Assembly: GCF_900156055.1 (NCBI RefSeq)
Contig: NZ_FTMQ01000004.1
Location: forward strand, 124,001-188,000
Origin: Rhizobium sp. RU33A
Lineage (GTDB): Bacteria; Pseudomonadota; Alphaproteobacteria; Rhizobiales; Rhizobiaceae
Length of the DNA: 64,000 nt
Direction of reading: 5' to 3'
Shown: in pieces, positions 41,656 through 51,029 of the stretch
How the letters are laid out: each line of letters starts with the position of its first letter
How positions within the stretch are numbered: position 1 is the stretch's first letter
The notes under the pieces: generated by a model
The model's input: the letters and a program-made list of their open reading frames with translations, nothing else
Told to the model about the DNA's origin: nothing
The model's database searches: none
Translations under genes and position numbers: made by a program

Positions 41656-42585
41656 ATGCAAACAAAACCTTTCCGCATCGGCACGCGGGGCAGCCCGCTC
41701 GCTCTGGCCCAGGCTTCTGAGACACGGGCACGCCTCATGGTGGTCCATGGCCTTCCCGAAGACATGTTCGAGATCGTCGTACTCTCAACCAAGGGCGACC
41801 GCATCACCGATCGTGCGCTGTCTGAAATCGGCGGCAAGGGACTGTTCACCGAGGAGTTGGAGGATCAACTTCTCTCCGGCGATCTCGATTTCGCGGTGCA
41901 TTCCTCGAAGGACATGCCGACCAAATTGCCCGAAGGGCTGTTCCTGTCGGCCTTCCTGCCGCGCGAGGATGTTCGTGATGCCGTCGTTGGCCGCACCGCT
42001 CCGACGCTGAAGGAACTTCCGGAAGGGGCAACCGTCGGCTCGTCTTCGCTGCGTCGCCAGGCCCTCATCCGCCGTATCCGCCCCGATATCAACGTCATCA
42101 CCTTCCGCGGCCTGGTCGACACCCGCCTGCGCAAGCTTGCCGATGGCGAGGTGGATGCGACGCTGCTCGCCTATGCCGGCCTACGCCGGCTCGGCAAGCC
42201 CGAGATCCCGACCGAACTGCTCGACCCGAGCGACTTTCCCCCGGCACCGGCCCAGGGCGCGATTTGCATCGAAAGCCGCATCGGCGATGCAAGGGTCAAC
42301 GACCTGCTCGAAGCGATCAATGACCACGATACCTTTGACGCTGTCAGCTGCGAACGCGCCTTTCTCGGCGCCCTCGATGGCTCCTGCCGCACGCCGATTG
42401 CAGGCCTTGCAACGGTGCAGGGCGACGCGATCCGCTTTGCCGGCATGATCCTGACGCCCGACGGCAGCCGCTGGCATGACGTGGAGATCGAGGGAAGCCG
42501 GACGGAGGCTGCCATACTCGGCGCGAGAGCCGGCGGCACGGTTCGAACCAAGGCCGGTAGCGACTTCTTCGACAGCTGGAGTTGA
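41656..42585 (+). CDS. hemC: porphobilinogen deaminase
   Basis: The 309-residue enzyme polymerises four porphobilinogens into hydroxymethylbilane. The [15 protein letters not shown]-terminus, the [10 protein letters not shown] and the dipyrromethane-cofactor Cys in [11 protein letters not shown] are intact. The ATG at 41656 is preferred by homology; a longer frame back to 41599 reads into the tsaD promoter region. It is the first gene of hemC-hemD-mic60-hemY. Confidence 0.95.
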   Translation: MQTKPFRIGTRGSPLALAQASETRARLMVVHGLPEDMFEIVVLSTKGDRITDRALSEIGGKGLFTEELEDQLLSGDLDFAVHSSKDMPTKLPEGLFLSAFLPREDVRDAVVGRTAPTLKELPEGATVGSSSLRRQALIRRIRPDINVITFRGLVDTRLRKLADGEVDATLLAYAGLRRLGKPEIPTELLDPSDFPPAPAQGAICIESRIGDARVNDLLEAINDHDTFDAVSCERAFLGALDGSCRTPIAGLATVQGDAIRFAGMILTPDGSRWHDVEIEGSRTEAAILGARAGGTVRTKAGSDFFDSWS

Positions 42586-42588
42586 GGC

Positions 42589-43308
42589 ATGCGCGTTCTC
42601 GTGACGCGTCCGGAGCCGGCCTCGGCCAGAACCGCCGCCGAACTCGAACGCCGCGGTCATGAGCCCGTGCTCCTGCCCCTGATGCAGGCGATGCAACAAC
42701 CCGAGGCACTCGCTGCCCCTCCCGCACCCGACGCAGGTTTCCTTGCCGTGACCAGTGCCGAAGCGATGCGCGTGCTGAAAACGCTGCCGGACGATGTAAG
42801 ACGCCTCTTCCGCGCCCTGCCCCTCTTCGCCGTCGGTCGCGCGACCGCACGGGCAGCAAGAGAGGCCGGCTTCAAGGATGTATCGGTTGCCGACGGTGAT
42901 GGACACTCCCTGGCTGGACTGCTCATCGCGAAGTCGGACCAGAATCCGGGCGCATTGATCCTCTATCTGACGGGAACTCCACGCTCTCCAGACTTTGAAG
43001 CCAAGCTGCGAGAGGCGGGACGCATGGTCGACGTACGAGAATGTTACCGGATGGTTCCGTCCATCTATCCCGACGCCACGATAATCGACAAGCTCACCCC
43101 GATGCCGGAAGCAATTCTTGTCTACTCCTCCGAAACGGCAAGGCGTCTGAGGGAGCTGCACGAACGAACGAGCGAAGTGCTCGACTGGCCACAGACACGT
43201 TTTCTCTGCCTGAGTGAAAAGATTGCTGACGCCCTCCCGGCAGATTTTCAGCCCAGAAGCCGTTGGCCGATGGAACCTCGCGAGGATCTGCTCCTTCTTC
43301 TGCTTTGA
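42589..43308 (+). CDS. hemD: uroporphyrinogen-III synthase
   Basis: The 239-residue protein starts three bases after hemC, with GGAGTTGAGG before the ATG. The family is poorly conserved, but the N-terminal RVLVTRPEPASARTAAEL, the central SLAGLLIAK and PGALILYLTGTPRSPDFEAKL, and the C-terminal LVYSSETARRL follow HemD. It cyclises hydroxymethylbilane with inversion of ring D. Position between hemC and mic60 supports the call. Confidence 0.9.
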   Translation: MRVLVTRPEPASARTAAELERRGHEPVLLPLMQAMQQPEALAAPPAPDAGFLAVTSAEAMRVLKTLPDDVRRLFRALPLFAVGRATARAAREAGFKDVSVADGDGHSLAGLLIAKSDQNPGALILYLTGTPRSPDFEAKLREAGRMVDVRECYRMVPSIYPDATIIDKLTPMPEAILVYSSETARRLRELHERTSEVLDWPQTRFLCLSEKIADALPADFQPRSRWPMEPREDLLLLLL

Positions 43309-43398
43309 TGCAGTGCCGCGTGAAATGGAACCTCGGGCCTTCCCTTCGCCATGAGGACTGACTAGGTTTAGTCACACGCGCGAAATGAAGAGGTTGCC

Positions 43399-44676
43399 AT
43401 GGTTTCCGGAAAGCCACCCCGTCGATCGAAAGCCACCGATGATCCGGTGACGATCGATCTGACCGCAAAGGAAACCAAGTCCGCTGCGGATTCCGGCAAT
43501 GCCGAGGCCGATGCTGTCCCATCGGATGCCCCTGCCTCGTCTGCCGTGGCTGACGAGCCGACCGCAAGCAATACGGCGTCGAACGACGCTCCGGCTGAAA
43601 CGCCAGCAGATCCCTGGACGCCCACGCCGGAGCCGACGGCTGAAACCGCCCCTGTCGATGACACGGAAACGCGTGCTGAAACGACAGCGAAAAGCGAGAC
43701 GGTCACCAGCCGCGAACCGGTTCGCCAGTCACCTCCGACCTCGACCCTGGTTGCCTCCGGCATCTTCGGCGGCCTCGTAGCACTCGCTCTGGCTGGCAGC
43801 ATGCAATATGCCGGGATCGTTCCGGGCCTTGGCCCGGAACAGACAGTCCAGGCACCAGCCGTGGACACGGCAGAGCTTGACGCGTTGAAGGCCGAAGTCG
43901 CGCGCCTGGCGGCACAACCGGCAGCGACGGCCACCGACCCTGCCCTTGCCGAGCGCATCACAGCGCTCGAAACCAGCGTCGCCAATGCGGGCTCAGAGCC
44001 GACCGCCGATGCCGCCGCTGTCGAAGCACTCAAGACGCAGCTGGTCGCAGCAGAACAGGCGATCGAGTCCCTACGTGCGGAAATCGCCAGCAACAAGCAA
44101 GCGCTCGACCAGAGCGCCACACGACTTGATGAAGCCGAGCGCAAGCTGGACGAACCACGCAGCGACGTTGAAATGGCGCGTGCCATCGCCCTTTCCGGTT
44201 TGAAGACCGCGATCGATCGCGGCGGCCCGTTCCTGTCGGAGCTTGACGCCTTGAAAAGCGTTTCCCCCGAGGATCCGGCGGTTGCCGCACTCACACCGCT
44301 TGCAAGCAACGGCGTGCCGTCTCGGTCGGATCTAACACGGCAGTTCAACCAGGTGGCGGAGGAGATCCTCGCCGCCATCCACCAGCCGGAGCAAGGCGAA
44401 GGCTGGACCGATCGGCTGATGGCGAGCGCCCGCTCGCTGGTCAAGGTGCGGCCCGTCGGCAATGTCGAGGGCGACACACCGGAGGCTATCGTCGCCCGCG
44501 TTGAGAACAAGCTGCAGAACGGCGACCTCAAGGGCGCGGCCCTGGAATGGGAAACACTGCCTGAAGCCGGCAAGGCGGCCTCATCCGACTTTGCGACAAC
44601 TCTGAAGAACCGGATCGAGGCAGAGGAGCGGGTATCCGCGGCCCTGTCTCAGACCGTGGCCGGAAACGGAGGCTGA
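43399..44676 (+). CDS. Mic60/mitofilin homologue
   Basis: The 425-residue protein has an acidic, Pro/Ala-rich disordered N-terminus (residues 1-110), one membrane segment (about 116-134), a coiled coil (about 148-235) and a C-terminal mitofilin-like region with WTDRLMASARSLVKVRPVG and KGAALEWETLPEAGK. Alphaproteobacterial Mic60, the ancestor of the mitochondrial MICOS subunit, bends intracytoplasmic membranes and is encoded between hemD and hemY, as here. It should sit in the inner membrane facing the periplasm. The start ATG has GAGGTTGCC upstream. Confidence 0.8.
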   Translation: MVSGKPPRRSKATDDPVTIDLTAKETKSAADSGNAEADAVPSDAPASSAVADEPTASNTASNDAPAETPADPWTPTPEPTAETAPVDDTETRAETTAKSETVTSREPVRQSPPTSTLVASGIFGGLVALALAGSMQYAGIVPGLGPEQTVQAPAVDTAELDALKAEVARLAAQPAATATDPALAERITALETSVANAGSEPTADAAAVEALKTQLVAAEQAIESLRAEIASNKQALDQSATRLDEAERKLDEPRSDVEMARAIALSGLKTAIDRGGPFLSELDALKSVSPEDPAVAALTPLASNGVPSRSDLTRQFNQVAEEILAAIHQPEQGEGWTDRLMASARSLVKVRPVGNVEGDTPEAIVARVENKLQNGDLKGAALEWETLPEAGKAASSDFATTLKNRIEAEERVSAALSQTVAGNGG

Positions 44677-44679
44677 CGC

Positions 44680-46347
44680 ATGACAACCATCCTCAAGGTT
44701 CTCTTCTTCTTCGCTTTCATCCTGGCGCTCGGCTTCGGCTTCTCTTGGATCGCGGATCGTCCCGGTGAAATCTCGCTGATCTGGGAAGGCCAGCAGTACA
44801 ATACCGATCTGATTGTGGCCGTAACGGCGCTCGTTGGGCTCGTCGCCGTAATCATGGTGACCTGGTGGCTGCTGCGCACGCTCTGGACCTCCCCTCACTC
44901 GGTCCGCCGCTTCTTCCGCGCCCGCAAGCGCGACCGTGGCTACCAGGCGCTCTCCACCGGTCTGATTGCCGCTGGTGCTGGAAACGCAATCCTGGCCCGC
45001 AAGATGAGTGCCCGCGCCAGAAGCCTGGTCCGCGCTGATCAGGAGCCGCTGATCCGCGTGCTGGATGCCCAGGCCGCTCTGATCGAAGGCCGGCACGACG
45101 AGGCACGCCGCCTGTTCCAGGAGATGTCCGAGGATCCGGAGACCCGCGAACTCGGCTTGCGCGGTCTCTATGTCGAGGCAAACCGTTTGGGGGCCCATGA
45201 GGCAGCCCGGCAATATGCCGAAACCGCAGCGGAAGCTGCCCCTTACCTGCCCTGGGCAGCAAAGGCGACGCTCGAACACCGCTGCCGCGCCGGCCACTGG
45301 GACGATGCTATCCGCCTTCTCGATCAGCAGAAGATTGCCCATGTTCTTGAGCGCCACGAGGCCGAACGCCTGAAAGCCGTGCTTTTGACAGCAAAAGCCG
45401 AGGACCAGCTGGAAGCCGAACCCGCAGGGGCACGCGACAGCGCGTTGAAGGCACTGAAGCTCGCCAAGGGTCTCGTCCCGGCTGCGATCGTGGCCGCCAA
45501 GGCCTATATGCGCGAAGACAACCTGCGCAAGGCGTCACACACGCTCGAACAGGTCTGGAAACTCGACCCACACCCCGAAATTGCCCGGGCCTATGTGCGG
45601 GCGCGCAGCGGTGACAGCGCCGTCGATCGTCTGAAGAAGGCGGAAAAGCTTGAGGCCCTGAAGCCGAACAATTACGAATCCCTGCTCACTGTCGCCGAAG
45701 CAGCGCTCGATGCCCAGGATTTCAAGAAGGCACGGACAAAGGCGGAAGCTGCAGCCCGTATCGCTTCGCGCGAACGCGTCTATCTGCTCCTTGCAGATAT
45801 TGAAGAGGCCGAAACCGGCGACCAGGGCCGTATCCGTCATTGGATGGGCCAGGCCCTGAAGGCGCCGCGCGATGCCGCCTGGGTGGCCGACGGCCATGTC
45901 TCCGAGCGCTGGATGCCGATTTCGCCGGTCACCGGTCGTCTCGATGCCTTCGAATGGAAGACTCCCTTTGACCAACTGGCCGGCCCGATCGAAGAAGGCA
46001 GCGTCTCCGAAGGCGAAAAGGCACTTGCCTCACTCCCGCCTGTCGCAAAGGTCGAGCCGCCTGCGCGGCCCGAACCTCAGTTCGAGACGGCAAAGCCGAA
46101 AATCGTGCACCCGGAAGCCCGGGTGATCGATGCAGAGCCTCAAGCAAAAGCGATCGAACCGGTGGCCCCTCCAGCCAAAGCGACAAAGCCGGAAAAACCT
46201 GCGGTGATTGCATCCCGAGAGGCCACTCCCGCTGCGCAGGAGCCAGCGGTGGTAGAGCCATTCTTCGGCCGACCGCCCGATGACCCCGGGGTCAAGGATC
46301 CGGCGCTCGCTGCACCGGAAGCCAAAACGCGCCTGAAACTCTTCTGA
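44680..46347 (+). CDS. hemY: HemY domain protein with TPR-like repeats
   Basis: The 555-residue protein has two N-terminal membrane segments (residues about 4-24 and 43-66) with the HemY_N motif FIADRPG-type (here WIADRPGEISLIWEGQ), then helical TPR-like repeats to about residue 430 and a Pro/Ala/Glu-rich disordered tail. It is linked genetically to haem biosynthesis, but it is not the HemY protoporphyrinogen oxidase of Gram-positives; its exact job is not settled. It starts three bases after mic60. Confidence 0.88.
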   Translation: MTTILKVLFFFAFILALGFGFSWIADRPGEISLIWEGQQYNTDLIVAVTALVGLVAVIMVTWWLLRTLWTSPHSVRRFFRARKRDRGYQALSTGLIAAGAGNAILARKMSARARSLVRADQEPLIRVLDAQAALIEGRHDEARRLFQEMSEDPETRELGLRGLYVEANRLGAHEAARQYAETAAEAAPYLPWAAKATLEHRCRAGHWDDAIRLLDQQKIAHVLERHEAERLKAVLLTAKAEDQLEAEPAGARDSALKALKLAKGLVPAAIVAAKAYMREDNLRKASHTLEQVWKLDPHPEIARAYVRARSGDSAVDRLKKAEKLEALKPNNYESLLTVAEAALDAQDFKKARTKAEAAARIASRERVYLLLADIEEAETGDQGRIRHWMGQALKAPRDAAWVADGHVSERWMPISPVTGRLDAFEWKTPFDQLAGPIEEGSVSEGEKALASLPPVAKVEPPARPEPQFETAKPKIVHPEARVIDAEPQAKAIEPVAPPAKATKPEKPAVIASREATPAAQEPAVVEPFFGRPPDDPGVKDPALAAPEAKTRLKLF

Positions 46348-46357
46348 CGGGATCCGC

Positions 46358-46837
46358 ATGCTCGACCGCTTGCAAGCCTTTTTCCAATCCGTGATGCAGG
46401 ACCGCCCTAAAGCGGTCTTCGCCCCCGATGACCCGCGGATCGCAGTCGCGGCCCTCTGTCTCCAAGTCATGGAGGCCGATGGCGTCGTGCGCGATGCCGA
46501 GCGGATGAAACTGCGGGAAATTCTGAAAGAAGAATACGGGCTCGACGATAGCGCCCTTGACGCCCTGATCGAAGCCGGTCAGGACGCGGAAAGCGAGGCG
46601 GTGGACTACTATCGCTTCACCACAGAGCTGAAGCGCCAGCTGAACGAAGATGAGCGCCAGCACCTCGTAGGGATCCTCTGGGACATCGTCTATGCCGATG
46701 GCACCCGCAGCGAAATGGAAGACCATGCGATCTGGCGGGTTGCCGATCTGCTCGGTGTCTCCGGGCGTGAACGCATCGTCCAGCGGCAGGAAGCAGCCGA
46801 ACGGGCGGGTCTTGGAGCGATCGACGATGCCACGTGA
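46358..46837 (+). CDS. TerB-like domain protein
   Basis: The 159-residue all-helical protein matches the TerB/DjlA-type fold with conserved DAERMKLREILK, LVGILWDIVYADG and the acidic EMEDHAIWRVADLL. TerB proteins bind metal through acidic residues and are associated with tellurite resistance or stress, but stand-alone ones have no proven role. It follows hemY by ten bases and overlaps the amidotransferase gene by 11, so it belongs to the hem operon. Confidence 0.85.
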   Translation: MLDRLQAFFQSVMQDRPKAVFAPDDPRIAVAALCLQVMEADGVVRDAERMKLREILKEEYGLDDSALDALIEAGQDAESEAVDYYRFTTELKRQLNEDERQHLVGILWDIVYADGTRSEMEDHAIWRVADLLGVSGRERIVQRQEAAERAGLGAIDDAT

Positions 46838-47561
46838 GGAACGGTCGCGTTCGCGCGATCGCAAGCAGCCTGTTCTGATCGTCCTGCATCAGGAACGCTC
46901 AAGCCCCGGCCGGGTCGGCCAGATGCTGGAAGAAAAGGGTTACCCTCTCGATATCCGCCGCCCGGTCCTCGGCCAAGATTTGCCGAAAACCCTGGCGAAC
47001 CATGCCGGCGCGGTCGTCTTCGGCGGGCCGATGAGCGCCAATGATCCCGACGATTACATCAAGACCGAAATCAACTGGCTCGACGTACCCCTGAAAGAAA
47101 ACAAGCCATTCCTCGGCATCTGCCTCGGCGCTCAGATGCTGGTCCGCCATCTCGGCGGCAAGGTGGAGGCCGACCGGGAGGAACGCACCGAAATCGGCTG
47201 GTATCCGATCCGTCCGACCGAGCATGGCCGCCTGCTGATGCATTGGCCGAAGATGGTCTATCACTTCCACCGCGAGGGCTTCAGCCTGCCACATAGGGCC
47301 AACTTGCTCGCGACCGGCGACATCTATCCGAATCAGGCCTTCCGCTACGGAGAAAATGCCTGGGCCGTGCAGTTCCACGCCGAGCTGACCCGCGCCATGA
47401 TGCACCGCTGGGTGGTCCATGGTGCACATCGTTTCGTGCTGCCCAATGCCCAGCAAGGCCGGGAGCATCTGGAAGGCCGGATGATCTTCGACGCCCCCTT
47501 GCGGGCCTGGCTGTCGGATTTCCTCGACCTGATCTTCGAGCGCGATCAGCGCGCCTCCTGA
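46827..47561 (+). CDS. class I glutamine amidotransferase
   Basis: The 244-residue protein has the amidotransferase triad: Cys99 in FLGICLGAQ, His184 and Glu186 in AVQFHAEL. Stand-alone proteins of this type resemble GMP-synthase amidotransferase domains and often act on unknown amide acceptors. The start at 46827, with GGAG ten bases upstream, overlaps the TerB-like gene by 11 bases. It converges with an MFS gene and overlaps it by 16 bases. No synthetase partner is nearby. Confidence 0.88.
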   Translation: MPREERSRSRDRKQPVLIVLHQERSSPGRVGQMLEEKGYPLDIRRPVLGQDLPKTLANHAGAVVFGGPMSANDPDDYIKTEINWLDVPLKENKPFLGICLGAQMLVRHLGGKVEADREERTEIGWYPIRPTEHGRLLMHWPKMVYHFHREGFSLPHRANLLATGDIYPNQAFRYGENAWAVQFHAELTRAMMHRWVVHGAHRFVLPNAQQGREHLEGRMIFDAPLRAWLSDFLDLIFERDQRAS

Positions 47562-48793
47562 CGCTCCGGCACTTCTAGACTGTCGATCTTGCGCAGCTGC
47601 GGGAAACCGAGCGCCCAGACGGCGGCAACGGCGAGCGTGCCGAAACCACCAATCACGACGGCTGGCACAGGCCCGACGAAATGCGCCATGGTGCCGGCGC
47701 GGAATTCGCCGAGTTCATTGGACGCACCGACAAAGACCATGTTGACCGCGTTGACCCGGCCGCGCACCTCGTCCGGCGTCCAGAGCGCGATCAGGGTCTC
47801 GCGCACATAGACCGAGGCCATGTCGGCGGCACCCATCAGCATCAGGGCGAGGATCGAGAGCCACGCATATTCGGACAAGCCGAAGACGATCGTGCCGGCC
47901 CCGAACAGCGCAACACCGATGAACATGAAGATCCCGGCATTGTGGCGGATTGGGAAGGTCGCAAGCGCGATGGCAACGATGATGGCGCCGATCCCGGGTG
48001 CGGCGCGCAGGAGACCGAGCCCCCAGGGGCCGAGATCGAGAATGTCACGCGCAAAGACCGGCATCAGCGCCACGGCGCCGCCGAGCAGGACTGCGAAGAG
48101 GTCGAGCGAGATCGCACCCAGCACCACCTTCTCACCGAAGATGAAGCGGAAGCCCGCAAACAGTGTGTCGAGGCTAACGGCCTTCTCCGACTTCCGCTGT
48201 GGCGGGCGCTTGACGAGGAAAACCAGGATCGCCGCGGCCGCGAAGAAAGCAAAGGACACGGAATAAGCGACGACCGGACTTGCTCCGTAGAGCAGACCAC
48301 CGGCCACGGGGCCGACGATGGACGCTGTCTGCCAGGAGGACGAATTCCAGGCGATCGCGTTGGAGAGATCCTTCTGCGGCACCAGATTGGGCGCAAGCGA
48401 CTGTACGGCGGGAGCGGCAAAGGCGCGCTCGATGCCGAAGACGACGAGGATGGCAAAAACGATCGTCGGCTCGAAGGCGTCGGCGATGGTGAGCCCAAGC
48501 AACGCTCCGGCGCAAATGGCGCTGACGATCATGCAGATCGAGACGATGGCCCGGCGATTGTAGCGGTCGGCGACGGAACCGGTGACGAGGATTAGCAGCA
48601 GTGACGGCAGGAATTGCACCAGACCGATCAGACCGAGATAAAAGACATTGCCCGTCATGTCGTACATCTGCCAGCCGACGGAGACGCTGAGGATCTGGGT
48701 GGCGAAGGCTCCCAGGAAGCGGGCAAAGAAGAAACGCGTGTAGGAGGAATGCCGAAACGCGGCGAAACGATCATCGGCCGAGGACGGGTGCAT
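47546..48793 (-). CDS. MFS transporter (MFS_3/enterobactin-exporter type)
   Basis: The 415-residue protein has 12 predicted membrane segments, the MFS loop DRYNRRAIV between the second and third, and FARFLGAFATQILSVSVGWQMYD at the start, typical of the MFS_3 group that includes EntS-like exporters. Substrate cannot be read from sequence. It runs against the amidotransferase gene. A weak start at 48793 follows a poor ribosome site. Confidence 0.85.
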   Translation of the reverse strand: MHPSSADDRFAAFRHSSYTRFFFARFLGAFATQILSVSVGWQMYDMTGNVFYLGLIGLVQFLPSLLLILVTGSVADRYNRRAIVSICMIVSAICAGALLGLTIADAFEPTIVFAILVVFGIERAFAAPAVQSLAPNLVPQKDLSNAIAWNSSSWQTASIVGPVAGGLLYGASPVVAYSVSFAFFAAAAILVFLVKRPPQRKSEKAVSLDTLFAGFRFIFGEKVVLGAISLDLFAVLLGGAVALMPVFARDILDLGPWGLGLLRAAPGIGAIIVAIALATFPIRHNAGIFMFIGVALFGAGTIVFGLSEYAWLSILALMLMGAADMASVYVRETLIALWTPDEVRGRVNAVNMVFVGASNELGEFRAGTMAHFVGPVPAVVIGGFGTLAVAAVWALGFPQLRKIDSLEVPERQEAR

Positions 48794-48917
48794 CGAAGTG
48801 ACCTTAAGCTGCGGACAGGCCCGCCGTTAAACATGATTCGGATTGCGTGGGCCCCATCCACTTGTCCGTTAAGTCGCCAATGTCTACATCACTGTCAACC
48901 GAGAAATGGAGACCTGA

Positions 48918-49208
48918 ATGTACGCACTGTTTCAGACGATCGACCTTGCCCTGAGCATCTTCACCTGGATTCTGATCGGCAGTGCGATCTTCTCCTGGCT
49001 CTACGCCTTCAACGTGATCAACTCCAGCAATCGATTCGTGGCGACGCTTGGACAATTCCTCCACAACGTCACCGAACCGGCCCTCCGCCCGATCCGCCGC
49101 TTCATGCCGGATCTCGGCGGTATCGACATTTCGCCGATTGTCCTGCTGTTGATCATCTTCTTCCTGCGTTCCTTCCTCTGGAACAGCATCTACCCGCTGG
49201 TGGCGTGA
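48918..49208 (+). CDS. YggT family membrane protein
   Basis: The 96-residue protein has two membrane segments (residues about 8-30 and 72-92) and the YggT motif [22 protein letters not shown]. YggT proteins have been linked to osmotic or cation stress and, in other phyla, to membrane protein or division functions. GGAGA lies before the ATG at 48918. Its stop overlaps the DUF167 start by four bases (GTGA), a pairing frequently seen. Confidence 0.92.
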   Translation: MYALFQTIDLALSIFTWILIGSAIFSWLYAFNVINSSNRFVATLGQFLHNVTEPALRPIRRFMPDLGGIDISPIVLLLIIFFLRSFLWNSIYPLVA

Positions 49209-49519
49209 CAAGCCCCTACCGTCTTGACCATGACCATCTCCTGCTCGCCGTCCGGCTGACACCGAACGGCGGGCGCGATGCGTTTGACGGGGTGGAGGTC
49301 ACCGCCGACGGTCTCGCACATCTGAAGGCCCGCGTGACCGCCGTGCCCGAAAAGGGCAAGGCCAACAAGGCCCTGATCGCCCTGCTCTCGAAATCCTTGA
49401 AGGTCCCGAAATCGACGATAACAGTCGTCTCCGGCGAAACCTCAAGACAAAAAATCCTCCGGATCGAGGGCGACCCGGAGGATTTGAAATCGCGGTTAGA
49501 CGCTCTCGCGTCCGCCTGA
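49205..49519 (+). CDS. DUF167 family protein (YggU-like)
   Basis: The 104-residue protein has the DUF167 signature [12 protein letters not shown]...[20 protein letters not shown] and [12 protein letters not shown]. The start is a GTG overlapping the YggT stop by four bases. Function is unknown; a YggU structure exists but no activity. Its 3' end contains, in the same bases, the terminator of the convergent ppa gene. Confidence 0.9.
   Translation: MTSPYRLDHDHLLLAVRLTPNGGRDAFDGVEVTADGLAHLKARVTAVPEKGKANKALIALLSKSLKVPKSTITVVSGETSRQKILRIEGDPEDLKSRLDALASA
49449..49485 (-). terminator. intrinsic ppa terminator inside the DUF167 gene
   Basis: Perfect 11-pair arms, AAATCCTCCGG (49452-49462) and CCGGAGGATTT (49475-49485), are followed on the minus strand by a run of six T (49454-49449). 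It lies 39 bases after the ppa stop and inside the coding end of the convergent DUF167 gene, where the encoded [15 protein letters not shown] accommodates it. Confidence 0.8.
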
Positions 49520-49523
49520 GAAC

Positions 49524-50060
49524 TTACTTGCCTTCGTCCTTGGCGCGCTGGATCGAGTCCAGAATGATCTGCTTGGCAGCATCGACATCCATCCAGTCGC
49601 CGATCTTCACCCACTTGCCGGGCTCCAGATCCTTGTAGTGCTCGAAGAAGTGCTGGATCTGCTTCAGCGTGATTTCCGGAAGATCGGTGTAGTTGGTGAT
49701 CTTGTCATAGCGACGCGTCAGCTTCGGCACCGGCACGGCGAGGATCTTCTCGTCCATACCGCCATCGTCTTCCATCATCATCACGCCGATCGGGCGAACA
49801 TTGATGACGCAGCCCGGAACGAGCGGGCGCGTGTTGCAGATCAGAACGTCGAGCGGGTCGCCGTCCTTGCAGAGCGTGTGCGGTACGAAGCCGTAATTGC
49901 CCGGATAGGTCATCGGGGTGTAGAGGAAGCGGTCGACGACCAGCGTGCCGGCGTCCTTGTCCATCTCATACTTGATCGGCTGGCCGCCGACAGGAACTTC
50001 GACGATGACGTTGATGTCTTCCGGCGGGTTCTTGCCGATGGCAATTGCATCAATACGCAT
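49524..50060 (-). CDS. ppa: inorganic pyrophosphatase
   Basis: The 178-residue family I enzyme hydrolyses pyrophosphate. The metal-binding Asp signature appears as [11 protein letters not shown], and [15 protein letters not shown] and [10 protein letters not shown] complete the active site. It is soluble and usually hexameric. The gene converges with DUF167; the 278 bases upstream hold no recognised feature. Confidence 0.97.
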   Translation of the reverse strand: MRIDAIAIGKNPPEDINVIVEVPVGGQPIKYEMDKDAGTLVVDRFLYTPMTYPGNYGFVPHTLCKDGDPLDVLICNTRPLVPGCVINVRPIGVMMMEDDGGMDEKILAVPVPKLTRRYDKITNYTDLPEITLKQIQHFFEHYKDLEPGKWVKIGDWMDVDAAKQIILDSIQRAKDEGK

Positions 50061-50338
50061 TTTATTGGACCCCGTAGAGTGTTGAATTCCTGCGCTACCT
50101 AATGCGAATTATGGCGCAATGCAACACGGCTTTCGGCGGACGCGAGGGGTGCGGTGCGGGGTCAGACACGAAGGCGTATTGCCGGCATGATCAGGGGCAC
50201 GGAAAATTTGCCCGCGGGATGGCACGAACTGGCTTTTGTTGCAGTCCTCGCTGGGTCCGCAAGCGCAGCGACCTCTTCAGCAACCGGATATTAAGCTGGC
50301 CCGAGGGCTATGTCGTTGAATAGGCGCCTGGCGCTTCG

Positions 50339-50845
50339 TCAGTTCCAGATGAAGCCGAGCTTCTTCAGGTGCACGTCGTCGAAGTCTTCCATTCCCTCGA
50401 CGGCATCCGTTCCGCCGTTCGTCCGGAAGAAATTGGCAGCGATCTCGCTGTCTTCAAGGCACCAGACGACCATGCCGTTGCAGCCCAGCGCCTTCAAAAT
50501 CCGCCGCGCCTCGTGGAACAGCTGATAACCGAGTCCGATACCCTGATATTCCGGCCGGAGATACAATTCGTAGATCTCGCCCTCATGCGGCAAGACGCGT
50601 GCTCTGTTGTAGCCGAGGGAAGCATAACCAGCGACTTGACCCGCCACTTCGGCAACGAGGATCGTGGCGGGGCCGCGCGTTGCCTTGCGCCACCAGCTTT
50701 CGCCGCGGCGCTCGACCATACGGGTCAGCGCACGATAGGGAATGATACCGGAATAGGCGTGCATCCAGGCATTGCGATGGGCATCCGCGATCGCGGCGGC
50801 ATCACCGGGACCTGCCAAGCGCATGTCGATCGACAACGTCTTCAT
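50339..50845 (-). CDS. GNAT-family N-acetyltransferase
   Basis: The 168-residue protein has the acetyl-CoA-binding motif YLRPEYQGIGLGYQLFHEA and the beta4 region AEVAGQVAGYASLG. The substrate (a small amine or a protein N-terminus) is unknown. The ATG at 50845 is used as the family N-terminus begins about there; the upstream frame is unlikely. The ribosome site is weak. Confidence 0.85.
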   Translation of the reverse strand: MKTLSIDMRLAGPGDAAAIADAHRNAWMHAYSGIIPYRALTRMVERRGESWWRKATRGPATILVAEVAGQVAGYASLGYNRARVLPHEGEIYELYLRPEYQGIGLGYQLFHEARRILKALGCNGMVVWCLEDSEIAANFFRTNGGTDAVEGMEDFDDVHLKKLGFIWN

Positions 50846-50970
50846 AACGTAAACCCACTCTGGCGCGCCCCCTGATGAGACGCGGAGCCTGGACCTGCAT
50901 CGGCCCAACGAGAAAATTTAACGCTTTTTTAAGATTACTCGCAAGGCGGAAGGCGGAGGATGCACAAACA

Positions 50971-50997
50971 AAACCCCGGCCTTTTGGACCGGGGTTT
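50971..50997 (-). terminator. intrinsic terminator after typA
   Basis: AAACCCCGG (50971-50979) and CCGGGGTTT (50989-50997) form a nine-pair stem with a nine-base loop; the minus strand continues with TTTTGTTTG. It lies 33 bases after the typA stop codon at 51030. Confidence 0.85.
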
Positions 50998-51029
50998 CAA
51001 AACGAAACATATTTTCAGAGACTTGCGCC

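Noticed and set aside
50102..50323. 73-residue frame in the gap upstream of ppa
   Set aside because: It has no clear ribosome site, no family and low-complexity Arg/Gly content; more likely noncoding.
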